From: an uncultured Clostridia bacterium
GTDB taxonomy: Bacteria; Bacillota; Clostridia; TANB77; CAG-508
Assembly: GCA_947631315.1 (NCBI GenBank)
Contig: CANRLA010000003.1
Location: forward strand, 1 to 32,750
Length of the DNA: 32,750 nt
Reading direction: 5' to 3'
In this document: positions 15,291 to 23,595 of the stretch, one piece after another
Layout of the letters: each line of letters starts with the position of its first letter
Numbering within the stretch: position 1 is the stretch's first letter
The notes under the pieces: model-generated
Told to the model about the DNA's origin: nothing
Seen by the model: only the letters and a program-made list of their open reading frames with translations
Database searches by the model: none
Program-made: the position numbers and the translations under genes

Positions 15291-17075
15291 TTACTCTGAA
15301 AATTTGCGATCTTGTTGTTGTTTTTCTACTTCTAAATATGGCAATAGCTCATTAAATATTTTTCCTCCAACCGGTGCTGCTACTCCACCTCCTTGATGAC
15401 CTCCTTCTCCTGTTGGATTATATAGTGTAACTAAAAGCACTACTTGAGGATTTTCTATTGGTGCAACTCCGATAAAAGATGTTACATATTTTCCAGTATT
15501 GACCCCATCTTCTGATGTTCCAGTTTTTCCTCCAATGTTATATCCTTCAACTTTTGCATTTTTTCCAGTTCCTTCTGCTACAACAGTTTGCATCATGCTT
15601 AATACATCTTTAGAAGTTTTCTCAGATATAACTCTTTCCCCTGTTTCTACAGGTATTTCTGTTACTTTAGGATTTCCATTTTCATCTTTTTCGCTACTAC
15701 TTATAATACTTTTTACTAAATGTGGTTTTATATAAACTCCTTTGTTAGCAATTGTGGAAAGCATTGTTACCATTTGAATTGGAGTTATTTCAAATCTTTG
15801 TCCAAACGCTATTGTTCCAAGTTCTACTGGTCCAACTTTTTCCTCTTTTAAGAATATAGAACCTGCTTCTCCTGGTATATCTATTCCAGTTGTATGAAAA
15901 AATCCAAACTTTCGTAAATAGCTATAATATGTTTTTACTCCCAATTTTTGTCCTAATCCAATAAATACTGGATTACAAGAATTCATTAATGCGTCTCTTA
16001 AACTTTCGCTTCCATGTGGTCTATAATATCTCCAGCATTTCATCTTTACTCCGGCAACATCAATATAACCCGTACAACAAAATTCTCCTGCTTTATCAGT
16101 AGTTGTTATGCCTTCTTCTAAAGCACTTGATGCAGTTACTAATTTAAAAGTTGATCCTGGCTCATAAGTATCTGATATTGCTTTATTTCTCCAAAGTGCC
16201 TGCATTTGCTTTGATTGATCTTCTTTTGATAAACTTTCATCTACTGCAAATGGGTCGTTTAGGTTATAATCAGGATATCCAGCCATAGCTAATATATCCC
16301 CATTTTGTGGATTCATTATTACAATGTTTCCACCATCTGTACACTTATTGTCTATACATGCTTCTTTAAGATGCTTTTCTGCTATTCCTTGAATTGTTGC
16401 ATCTATTGTTAAAACCAAATCATCACCATTTACTGGGTCTATATATTCTTCTGACGTATCATCAATTTGACTACCAGCTGCATCTGTTATTCTACTTATA
16501 TAACCTTTTGTTCCTTTTAAATTTTCTTCATATTTTGCTTCAATTCCTGAAAGACCCTGATTATCACTACCGCAAAATCCTATTACTTGAGAAGCTAGAT
16601 TATTGTATGGATAATATCTTTTTGTATCCTCATCTATGTTAACTCCCTGTGAAATACCATTTTCATCCAGCCATTCTCTTAGCATATTTGCCTTTTCATT
16701 ATCAACTTTACTAGCTATTTTCTCTATTGATGAACGCTTACTTACCTTTTTTAGTGTTTTTTCATAATCTAATTCAAATAGCTCTGAGAGCTTTCTTGCT
16801 ACTTTTTCTTTGTCCTGTATTACTGTTGGATTTACAGTTATTGTTTGAACTGTACTACTTACTGCTAATACTTTTTCTCCTGTTGCGTCATATATAGTTC
16901 CTCTTTTGGGATTTACACTTCTATCAGATGTTTGTTGTAAATATGCCCTCCTTTTAAGTTCACTTCCTTCTACAAATTGCAAATATCCTATTCTAAATAA
17001 TAATAGACACAATATTATTATTGTTAGTAACATCGAATTTCTCATCCTTTTTTTTAGTGACTTTTTTCCTATCAT
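15291..17075 (-). CDS. ftsI: Class B penicillin-binding protein (FtsI/SpoVD type)
   Basis: A 594-aa transpeptidase with one N-terminal membrane helix (about residues 13-33). The PBP dimerisation domain follows (RGTIYDATGEKVLAVSS, about 58-74, through 215), then the transpeptidase domain with Ser308-Thr-Phe-Lys311 (EPGSTFKLVTA), Ser366-Cys-Asn368 and Lys517-Thr-Gly-Thr520. It cross-links septal or spore-cortex peptidoglycan; its place after the ftsL-like gene in a dcw cluster supports a septal role. There is no C-terminal PASTA domain, whereas Bacillus PbpB and SpoVD carry them. No good ribosome-binding site lies close to ATG 17075: a strong AAGGAG is 44 bases upstream, with a hairpin between. 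A strong terminator separates it from ftsL, so it may have its own promoter, which I could not locate. FtsI versus SpoVD cannot be settled here. Confidence 0.9.
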   Translation of the reverse strand: MIGKKSLKKRMRNSMLLTIIILCLLLFRIGYLQFVEGSELKRRAYLQQTSDRSVNPKRGTIYDATGEKVLAVSSTVQTITVNPTVIQDKEKVARKLSELFELDYEKTLKKVSKRSSIEKIASKVDNEKANMLREWLDENGISQGVNIDEDTKRYYPYNNLASQVIGFCGSDNQGLSGIEAKYEENLKGTKGYISRITDAAGSQIDDTSEEYIDPVNGDDLVLTIDATIQGIAEKHLKEACIDNKCTDGGNIVIMNPQNGDILAMAGYPDYNLNDPFAVDESLSKEDQSKQMQALWRNKAISDTYEPGSTFKLVTASSALEEGITTTDKAGEFCCTGYIDVAGVKMKCWRYYRPHGSESLRDALMNSCNPVFIGLGQKLGVKTYYSYLRKFGFFHTTGIDIPGEAGSIFLKEEKVGPVELGTIAFGQRFEITPIQMVTMLSTIANKGVYIKPHLVKSIISSSEKDENGNPKVTEIPVETGERVISEKTSKDVLSMMQTVVAEGTGKNAKVEGYNIGGKTGTSEDGVNTGKYVTSFIGVAPIENPQVVLLVTLYNPTGEGGHQGGGVAAPVGGKIFNELLPYLEVEKQQQDRKFSE

Positions 17076-17093
17076 ACCTACACATTTAAAATA

Positions 17094-17111
17094 AACGAAT
17101 ATAAATTCGTT
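17094..17111 (-). other. Small hairpin between a strong Shine-Dalgarno and the PBP start
   Basis: AACGAAT pairs with ATTCGTT around a 4-base loop. On the mRNA it lies between AAGGAG (17125-17120) and the ATG at 17075. Folding shortens the effective distance to about 26 bases, still long for initiation. Confidence 0.5.
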
Positions 17112-17287
17112 GTATTTTTCTCCTTATAAATATTTAGATTTTAATAAAATCTATAAACTCTTTATAAAGATTATTATTTTGTTTTTAATTTTATGATTTT
17201 TGTTTAATTTATAATTTTAATAAATTTTCTCAATTTCTTTTTTAAGCTAAATTAATTTGCTATTGGTTTAAAAAAATTTTAACAATT

Positions 17288-17337
17288 AAAATAGACACTT
17301 TTTAGATGTAAACTTTGCATCTAAAAGCGTCTATTTT
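17288..17337. terminator. Strong hairpin terminator after the ftsL-like gene
   Basis: A stem of about 20 bp (AAAATAGAC...GATG, 17288-17308, with CATC...GTCTATTTT, 17318-17337) has one or two mismatches and T-rich sequence on both sides. It lies 52 bp after the ftsL-like stop codon and splits the dcw cluster before the PBP gene. The remainder of 17076-17388 is AT-rich and contains only the PBP leader elements noted separately. Confidence 0.85.
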
Positions 17338-17388
17338 TCATTATTTGATTTCTATTATATTATTTTTTCTGTTTACTTTTTGGTGTTT

Positions 17389-17895
17389 TTATTGCTCTCC
17401 TTTAAGTGTTTTTAATAATTTTTGCCACCAGCTATCTTCTTCATTATTTTCTGTGTCTGTCGATGATTCAACATAGTCTTTCTTTTGAAGTGTAATATAA
17501 ACTTTTTGATTATTGTCTAATTTCTGCATTCCTAATTTTTCTTTTGCTGCTTGTTCAATATTATTAATGTTCATTCCTTGTTCTATGCTTACTTTAAGTT
17601 GTGCATTTTGTTTTTGAAGTTCGGCTAAACTTGCTTTCAAACTTTCTTTTTGTGAAAATCTTGAGTTTATTAGAGCATATCTATAACTTATGGTTAATAA
17701 CAACACGAATACTATTCCTATTTCTATAATATGCTTTACATTTTTTCTTTTTTCTATTACTTGTGCTTTTCTTATTTTTTTTCTAATATCATCTTTATTA
17801 TGTACAGTATTTTCTTTTTTCTTAGTTCTTTTTCGCACTGGTTCTATTGGTTCTTCTTTTCTAGGACTAGTTTCATACTCATAGTAATTAATCAT
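17389..17895 (-). CDS. ftsL: FtsL/DivIC-like cell-division protein
   Basis: A 168-aa bitopic protein: a basic cytoplasmic N-terminus (about residues 1-55), one membrane helix (about 57-73, IIEIGIVFVLLLTISYRYA), then a coiled coil (about 80-105, ESLKASLAELQKQNAQLK) and the septum-type end IEQAAKEKLGMQKLDNNQKVYI. This arrangement is shared by FtsL and DivIC, which bridge the division complex to the septal PBP. FtsL sequences are poorly conserved; the call rests on topology and on the position between rsmH and the PBP gene. GAGGTG lies eight bases before ATG 17895. The last 35 residues are acidic, then Trp- and Lys-containing. It sits 86 bp after rsmH. Confidence 0.8.
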   Translation of the reverse strand: MINYYEYETSPRKEEPIEPVRKRTKKKENTVHNKDDIRKKIRKAQVIEKRKNVKHIIEIGIVFVLLLTISYRYALINSRFSQKESLKASLAELQKQNAQLKVSIEQGMNINNIEQAAKEKLGMQKLDNNQKVYITLQKKDYVESSTDTENNEEDSWWQKLLKTLKGEQ

Positions 17896-17981
17896 AAGTT
17901 ATCACCTCTTTTCTCTTTAGGTTTAGTTTTGTTGCTTGCTCTCTATTTTCTATTGTTTTTTACTTTATGTTTTCCATTATT

Positions 17982-18914
17982 TTAGTTTTTTTCATTTTTT
18001 TCAAATATTCTTAATTTTGCACTCTTTGCTCTTGGATTTTCTTGTAATTCTTCTTTGCTTGCTTCTATCGGCTTTTTATTAACTATATTTCCATAAGATT
18101 TATAACCACATATGCAATATGGCAAATCCTTTGGGCAAGTGCATTTCCCTTGAGCATCATTATATGCATTTTTTACTGCTCTATCTTCTAATGAGTGGAA
18201 TGTTATTATACATAATCTACCATTTTGATTTAATACATCAATTGAATTTCTAACTGTATCATACAATGGCTTTATTTCATTATTTACTTCTATTCTTATA
18301 GCTTGAAATGTTCTTTTTGCTGGATGTCCATCTTTTGAAAATGGTTTAGATTTTTCAATAATATCTGTAAGCATTTTTGTTGTAGTTATCTTTTCTTTTT
18401 TTCTATATTCACAAATATTTTTAGCAATTGATTTCGAAAATCTTTCTTCTCCATATTCATAAATTATTTTAGCTAGTTCTTCTTCTGAATAATTATTTAC
18501 GACATCCATTGCTGTAAATTTTTGGCTTTGATCCATTCTCATATCTAAAATATTATCACTATTATAACTAAAGCCTCTTTCTCTTTCATCTAATTGATAT
18601 GATGATACTCCTAGGTCCAATAATATTCCATCTACTTTATCTATATTAAGTTCTTTTAAAATATTTTTTATGTCATCATGATTTCCATGTACTAATTTAT
18701 AGTTTTTAAAAAATTTTAATTTTTCCTCTGCTACATTTAAAGCATCTATATCTCTATCTATGCCTATTAGTAAACCTTTATTTGATAACTTTTCTATTAT
18801 TTTTATGCTATGTCCTGCTCCACCTATTGTACCGTCTACATATATTCCATCAGGCTTTATATTAAGACCTTCTATACATTCATCTAATAAAACAGGAATA
18901 TGTTTAAATTCCAA
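17982..18914 (-). CDS. rsmH: 16S rRNA (cytosine-1402-N4)-methyltransferase RsmH (MraW)
   Basis: A 310-aa SAM-dependent methyltransferase. The start MEFKHIPVLLDECIEGL and the SAM-binding glycine loop DGTIGGAGHS (about 28-37) are diagnostic. DGILLDLGVSSYQLDERERGFSY (about 95-118), GHPAKRTFQAIRIEVN and ITFHSLEDRAVKN are also conserved. The start is TTG at 18914 with AGAGGTG eight bases upstream; no ATG fits better. It methylates C1402 in the 30S P-site. It follows mraZ, as in almost all dcw clusters, but the intervening leader is unusually long (425 bp) and carries repeats and a hairpin. Confidence 0.97.
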   Translation of the reverse strand: MEFKHIPVLLDECIEGLNIKPDGIYVDGTIGGAGHSIKIIEKLSNKGLLIGIDRDIDALNVAEEKLKFFKNYKLVHGNHDDIKNILKELNIDKVDGILLDLGVSSYQLDERERGFSYNSDNILDMRMDQSQKFTAMDVVNNYSEEELAKIIYEYGEERFSKSIAKNICEYRKKEKITTTKMLTDIIEKSKPFSKDGHPAKRTFQAIRIEVNNEIKPLYDTVRNSIDVLNQNGRLCIITFHSLEDRAVKNAYNDAQGKCTCPKDLPYCICGYKSYGNIVNKKPIEASKEELQENPRAKSAKLRIFEKNEKN

Positions 18915-18939
18915 AATAACACCTCTTTATAATTCCATT

Positions 18940-18967
18940 AGTTGGCATATATAAATATATGCCAACT
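18940..18967 (-). other. 13-bp hairpin just upstream of rsmH
   Basis: AGTTGGCATATAT pairs perfectly with ATATATGCCAACT with almost no loop; in practice the AT-rich top would open. On the minus strand it ends about 18 bases before the rsmH Shine-Dalgarno and has no T-tract, so it is not an ordinary terminator. A role in stability, RNase cleavage or translational control is possible. Confidence 0.6.
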
Positions 18968-18975
18968 TTACTTTT

Positions 18976-19299
18976 ATCTTTTGTTTAATTCTTTTGTATA
19001 TTTAAAAGTTCTTTAGTGAAATAGACATCTTTTGAATTTTACTATCTCATTTGTTCGAATCTTTATAATCATTGCTTATATTTTGAAATTTTTTCTTTAG
19101 TTTAGTTTTTCTTTTTTTCTTCTGTTAGGCGTTTTATTATGTGATTTTCATTTGTAAAATTTTTCTTTTGTTCAAAACTTATAATTTTCTTCTTTTGTAT
19201 TTTAAGTTATTCACTTTTTATCTTTTGTAAAAATTTTTAATCTTATCTTTTGTGTTTTTATGTTTTTTCTTATGTAAAGTTTAAAATTTTATCTTTTGT
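18976..19299 (-). repeat. Eight dispersed copies of ACAAAAGA in the mraZ-rsmH gap
   Basis: Read on the mRNA strand, [A/T]CAAAAGA[A/T] occurs with its plus-strand complement starting at 18976, 18989, 19027, 19163, 19190, 19220, 19245 and 19291. Five of the eight are followed by T, giving ACAAAAGAT or similar. The 18968-19339 stretch encodes no convincing protein on either strand and would form a long purine-rich untranslated stretch of mRNA. Confidence 0.55.
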
Positions 19300-19339
19300 T
19301 AGCTTTATCTTTAGTATAATTTATATAAACTTTTGCAAG

Positions 19340-19780
19340 TTATATACCAAGCATTCCGAGATTTGCCATATTTTCAGCGATTTGATCTGCTGAAAGATTT
19401 TCTTCACTATTGTATTTCTTCCATTTGTCTTTATCCCAGATTTCAATTCGTGTTCCAACCCCTGTAATCATTACTTCCTTATCTAATTCTGCATATTCTC
19501 TTAAGTTCGATGATATAAGGAATCTACCTTGTTTATCAATCTCACATTCAATTGCTCCTGATAAGAAAAATCTAACAAAATCTCTAGCGTTTTTATTGGT
19601 TAGTGGTAATGTCTTTAATTTTTCTTCAAAGTTGTCCCATTCTTTTTGTGAAAATCCAAACAAACATCCATCTAGTCCTTTTGTTATTATGAATTTATCA
19701 CCAACGTCTTCTCTTAACTTAGCTGGCATTATTAATCTGCCCTTTGCATCTAGTGAATGTTCGTATTCGCCAATTAACAA
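19340..19780 (-). CDS. mraZ: Transcriptional regulator MraZ
   Basis: A 146-aa protein, MLIGEYEHSLDAKGRLIMPAK, with two SpoVT/AbrB-like repeats: the first DAKGR near residue 11, the second DKQGR near residue 82 (ECEIDKQGRFLISSNLREYA). MraZ forms rings and represses the dcw operon from tandem promoter repeats. I chose TTG at 19780: it gives the family start M-x-I/M-GEY and lies about 8-11 bases after AGGAGGTGA. The in-frame GTG at 19792 overlaps that Shine-Dalgarno. Three AAAGTGGT boxes directly upstream fit autoregulation. It heads the rsmH-ftsL cluster. Confidence 0.95.
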   Translation of the reverse strand: MLIGEYEHSLDAKGRLIMPAKLREDVGDKFIITKGLDGCLFGFSQKEWDNFEEKLKTLPLTNKNARDFVRFFLSGAIECEIDKQGRFLISSNLREYAELDKEVMITGVGTRIEIWDKDKWKKYNSEENLSADQIAENMANLGMLGI

Positions 19781-19797
19781 CTTCTTGTTCACCTCCT

Positions 19798-19825
19798 ACC
19801 ACTTTAAACCACTTTGTACCACTTT
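19798..19825 (-). promoter_or_regulatory. Triple MraZ operator boxes
   Basis: Three exact direct repeats of AAAGTGGT (minus strand) sit at 19825-19818, 19815-19808 and 19805-19798, exactly 10 bp apart. They fill the space between the mraZ promoter and its ribosome-binding site. MraZ is known to bind tandem repeats with about one-turn spacing at its own promoter; the Mollicutes box is reported as AAAGTG-type, the E. coli box as TGGG-type. The match in place, number and spacing is strong. Confidence 0.85.
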
Positions 19826-19832
19826 CAACTAA

Positions 19833-19861
19833 ATTTTAATACAACAAAAAATAAAATGCAA
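19833..19861 (-). promoter_or_regulatory. Promoter of mraZ-rsmH-ftsL
   Basis: Minus-strand TTGCAT at 19861-19856 and TAAAAT at 19838-19833, spacer 17 bp. Transcription should start near 19826, immediately before the MraZ boxes. The -35 lies in the stem of the upstream gene's terminator. Confidence 0.8.
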
Positions 19862-19908
19862 TAGTTTTTATTAAAAATTTTTTATATTTTTAATAAACTT
19901 TTGCATTT
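19853..19908 (-). terminator. Terminator of the GGDEF gene
   Basis: AAAATGCAATAG...TTATTAAAAA and TTTTTAATAAACTTTTGCATTTT form a long AT-rich imperfect stem, followed on the minus strand by ATTTTATTTTTTG. It lies about 75 bp after the GGDEF stop codon. A shorter ATGCAAT/ATTGCAT hairpin near 19949-19971 precedes it. Confidence 0.65.
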
Positions 19909-19983
19909 TTTATTTACTATATTTTTTATTGTTTTCAATTATTTATTATGCAATTCTTTCATTATTGCATTTTTTATTTCTTA

Positions 19984-20946
19984 TTACTTTATTTTTCTAT
20001 TAGCCTTATCAAAAGTAATATCTCTGTTCTTTCTTCTATCTATTACATAAGTACTTCCATAAATTGTCTTTGCTAGATGCTTTACTGCAGCTCCAGCTTC
20101 ACCTATTTCTAGTGTATTTTTGAATCTACCTACTGCTACATCTACAACACCAATTGAAATTGATGTTAAAGGATATTGTTCCATTATTCCTCTTCTATTT
20201 TCTACCTCTAAGTATCCTCTTTCTAAATCTTCCTTATTAAAGAATTTTGCAAGTCCTGCATCAAATTGTGTAATTATTGATTGACTGATTTTTTCGTAAT
20301 CCTCATCCTCTGTAATTGCTATAAAATCGTCCCCTCCAATATGTCCAACAAAATTTTTTTCATTTTCTTCTTTTAATATATTGTCCTGTATTACCTTAGC
20401 GGTAAATTTAATTATTTCGTCTCCATTAGAAAATCCATAAGTATCATTATAAGCCTTGAAATTATCTAAATCTATGTAAAGCATTGCAAATTCTTGCTTA
20501 TTCGAAAGCCTTTTTTTCATTTCTGCTTGAATTTGCACATTTCCTGGAAGTCCTGTAAGTGGACTTACCATTCTATTTGAATTTAATAATCTCATTATAT
20601 TTTTTATGTTATAATATAGTATTTCTTTATCTATTGGTTGTTCTAAATATAATTCTACTTCATTTTTTAATATTTCAACGATGTGTGATGTATCTTTATT
20701 TGAAGATACAATAATTATAGGTGTAATTGAATTGTCTTCATCGCTTCTTACATTTTTACAATATTCTATTATGTCACCTTGTATATTATCTTCATTTATA
20801 ACTAATATATCTGGAATATTTTTTAATACTATTTCAAATTGTTTCGGTACTATCTTTTTTATTCTTATTTCTTTGTCATTTTTAAATGTTTCTTCTAATT
20901 TTGCTTTTAAATCATTTTCTTTATCAACTACATAAATGTATTTCAC
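19984..20946 (-). CDS. GGDEF diguanylate cyclase-like protein with degenerate receiver domain
   Basis: A 320-aa soluble protein. Residues 1-120 have a response-regulator receiver fold (YIYVVDKE at the start, DILVINEDN, PIIIVSSN, LEQPIDKE), but the phosphoacceptor Asp is Asn51 and the usual Lys before Pro is Gln103, so phosphorylation is unlikely. The GGDEF domain (about 126-305) has LTGLPGN, LYIDLDNFKAYNDTYGFSNGD and the active-site loop GHIGGDDF (204-208 is GGDDF), compatible with making cyclic di-GMP. The upstream RxxD inhibitory site is not visible. Start GTG 20946 with AAGGAGC six bases upstream. It follows the Ig-like membrane protein gene by 20 bp and shares its promoter. Activity is inferred. 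Confidence 0.88.
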   Translation of the reverse strand: MKYIYVVDKENDLKAKLEETFKNDKEIRIKKIVPKQFEIVLKNIPDILVINEDNIQGDIIEYCKNVRSDEDNSITPIIIVSSNKDTSHIVEILKNEVELYLEQPIDKEILYYNIKNIMRLLNSNRMVSPLTGLPGNVQIQAEMKKRLSNKQEFAMLYIDLDNFKAYNDTYGFSNGDEIIKFTAKVIQDNILKEENEKNFVGHIGGDDFIAITEDEDYEKISQSIITQFDAGLAKFFNKEDLERGYLEVENRRGIMEQYPLTSISIGVVDVAVGRFKNTLEIGEAGAAVKHLAKTIYGSTYVIDRRKNRDITFDKANRKIK

Positions 20947-20966
20947 GATAAAGCTCCTTTCTTATG

Positions 20967-21971
20967 TTACATTTCAACAGTAACTTCACCTGTTGCAGGA
21001 AGTCCATTTACATTCACTACAGTAACAGAAATTGTATGTGTACCGCTCGTAACCTCCCAAGTAACAGATATTTCCTTTTGATTTATCGGTGTTTCACCAC
21101 TATCTCTAGTTTCACCATCTACAGTCATAGATACTTTACTGATTCCTTCATCATCTTTAGCATTTAATATAATTTTTAATCCATCTCTTGATAAAGTGAA
21201 TGTTGGTTTCGTATCTCCAATAATACTTTCTGTTCTTGTTTCTCTATTTCCTTCTTTGTCTACAGCAATTATTGATAATTTATTTTGTCCTGATGGAACA
21301 TCTATATTAGTATTAATTTCTGTTGGATTATCTTCTTTTTCTACTCTTACAGCTTCATCATCATTCCAGCTATATGTTATATAATCTATTTCTGTATCAT
21401 CATTTGCTTTGATATTAAGCTTTGTTCCACTAATTGCTATTTCTATTGTAGGCTTGTTTACATCTGAACTATCATATAAATATTGTTTATGAAAGTTTTT
21501 CTTATTACCAAAATTATCTGTTACTGTCATTCTTAATATGTTGTTTCCATTTGGAATTTGAATAACTGTTTCTAATGAAAGAGTACCATTTCCTTCTATT
21601 GTTACTGGTTCTCCGTCATTCCATTTATACATAAACTCTTTAATTGGATATTGTTCTGATGAGACTGTTATTTTGGTTTCTTTTCCCATTCTATCTGCCG
21701 TAATTTCAACATTATCTATAATTTTTTCTCCGCTATTTTGTATTATTGCATAAGTTGATTCGCCTATTAAAATTAGACCAAACAATATAATACTTATACA
21801 AAATATTTTTATTATTTTTGAAATATCTGCTTTATTACTTGTAGCATTTGCTCTTCTTATTGTTTCATTTTGTATAGGTATTCTTTCTACTTTTACTTCA
21901 TTTTTTGTTTCTATTTTTTGTTCATTTACTTTCTTTTGTGGTTCTCCACCCATTGATAAAATTTGGTTCAT
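20967..21971 (-). CDS. Single-span membrane protein with three Ig-like domains
   Basis: A 334-aa protein. Residues 1-52 are a polar cytoplasmic part and 53-76 a membrane helix (IIKIFCISIILFGLILIGESTYAI). Outside are three bacterial Ig-like repeats, each with a xWNDGEPV/WNDDEAV or equivalent strand and an IPNGNN/VPSGQN/VTSGTH turn (about 85-165, 170-250, 255-334). No enzyme motif and no wall-sorting signal. AGAGG lies eight bases before ATG 21971. It is first in a two-gene operon with the GGDEF protein, so a link between surface state and cyclic di-GMP is possible but is inference only. I do not recognise a named family for the full protein. Confidence 0.8.
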   Translation of the reverse strand: MNQILSMGGEPQKKVNEQKIETKNEVKVERIPIQNETIRRANATSNKADISKIIKIFCISIILFGLILIGESTYAIIQNSGEKIIDNVEITADRMGKETKITVSSEQYPIKEFMYKWNDGEPVTIEGNGTLSLETVIQIPNGNNILRMTVTDNFGNKKNFHKQYLYDSSDVNKPTIEIAISGTKLNIKANDDTEIDYITYSWNDDEAVRVEKEDNPTEINTNIDVPSGQNKLSIIAVDKEGNRETRTESIIGDTKPTFTLSRDGLKIILNAKDDEGISKVSMTVDGETRDSGETPINQKEISVTWEVTSGTHTISVTVVNVNGLPATGEVTVEM

Positions 21972-22003
21972 TATTTTTCCTCTTTAATTTTTATATTGCT
22001 TGC

Positions 22004-22032
22004 ATTATAGCATATTGATTTTTTTTAGTAAA
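22004..22032 (-). promoter_or_regulatory. Promoter of the Ig-like/GGDEF operon
   Basis: Minus-strand TTTACT at 22032-22027 and TATAAT at 22009-22004, spacer 17 bp including an A8 tract, with a TG one base before the -10. Confidence 0.8.
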
Positions 22033-22181
22033 CTTTTTTTACTATTTTATTAAATATTTTTTACTATTTTTTATTTTTTTATACTATTTTGCTATTAATA
22101 CAAAGATTGAAAACAAAGTAATGATAAAAATATATTGGTACAATATATATTTTTTAATACAATGATAGAAATATATTTAAA

Positions 22182-22215
22182 AAATACAAGATATGTATTT
22201 CAATATCTTGTATTT
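22182..22215 (-). terminator. Terminator of the first adhesin gene
   Basis: A 13-bp perfect stem (AAATACAAGATAT with ATATCTTGTATTT) followed by a T-run on the minus strand, about 20 bp after the stop codon. Confidence 0.88.
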
Positions 22216-22235
22216 TTATTTACATTAACTTATTT

Positions 22236-23595
22236 TTAAACTACATATTTTTTTATAATTAATGCTCCCGCTCCAAATATTAACACTGCTCCTGCAATTA
22301 TTGCTATATATGTTTGTGCTATACCTGTTACTACTGTTAGTATTACTGGTGCATCATCCATATCGTCTTCTCCGTCTTTTTTATTATTTGGCGTTGAATC
22401 TATATCAGGTGAATCTGATGGATTACTATCTTTACTTATTTCTGCTACATTTATTTTTAGATTTAAGTTTTCATCTCCATTTATCCATGTTAGCAATACT
22501 TCTACCGTTGCTGATTCTCCTGGTTGTAATAGTGTGTCTTTCAATTGGTCTGTTACTATCTTTCCATTTTCTTCTCTCCACTTTGGATTATCTGCTTGAT
22601 TAAATTTTAATCCTTCCGGTATATAGTCTGATATCTCTGTTGCGTATCCTTCTATCTCTCCTTCGTTTGTTATTCTTATCTGATATCTAAATTTTACTAT
22701 TGTATTTTCTATTCTGTCTTTATTTAGTTCTACTTTTACTACTGGCTCCGGGTCTTGCTCTGCATAATGGTCTGTATCCATCTCTTTTTGTATACCATCT
22801 TCTATTAATATTGCTTGACTTACCCATTTTCTTAATGCTAAATCAAAATATTTTACATATAGATGTTCTACATCTTGGTCGTCTTCCCCTTCATTCCATT
22901 CATTTGGTGTTGAGTCTGTATCGTCTACTTCTTCTCCTTCTTCGTCTGTATCTTTACTTATCTGTGCTTTATTCGTTATTGTTCTATCTGATGTGTTTGG
23001 TTCTGTTACTCTAAATGCTATCTTTACATCTTTATAATCAGGTGTGTCCATTGTCGTTGGGTCAAATCCTTTTAATAGATTCTCTCCTTTTACTTTTTCA
23101 TTTTCTTTTGATAAATAATCGGTTGCTATCGTTTCTGCTTTTTTTATTTCTGTTGTTATATTTCCGTCTTTATCATACATTATCCATTTATATTCTTTAT
23201 TTATTTCATGGTCTTGTATAAATTCTAACCCTGCTGGTATATCATCTTTTATCTCTGCTGCATAGCCTGCTTGGGTTCCTTCATTATATACTCTTATTGT
23301 GTATGTTACTACATCGTTATTTGCTACTCTTACTGGATCTTTTGGATGTGTATATTCCATATTTGTTATTTCTTTTCCATCAACTATTGTTCCATATTTT
23401 GATGTATCCACTTGTGGTACTCTTGTTGTTATTTCCTCGTCATTTACTCCTGTTATAAATTTTCTTAATGCTAAATCAAATTTTTCTAATATGATTTTTT
23501 CAAAGTCATCATCGTCTTCTTGTCCTTCATAATGATAATCTTTGTCTGTTAAATCTTCTTTATTATCGTCATTTCCTTTATAATTTGGAAGTTCT
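22236..23595 (-). repeat. Near-identical 1.36-kb repeat, copy 1
   Basis: Collinear with 27230-28589 at a constant offset of 4994 bp and no visible gaps. By eye, 22412 to about 23070 seems to have no difference at all, including at silent sites; scattered differences occur outside that core. Similarity drops sharply past 23595. Confidence 0.85.

Noticed and set aside
22262..23221. A series of Leu-rich plus-strand frames opposite the first adhesin, repeated at 27280-28215
   Set aside because: They are antisense shadows of acidic DUF11 repeats; they are conserved only because the coding strand is.
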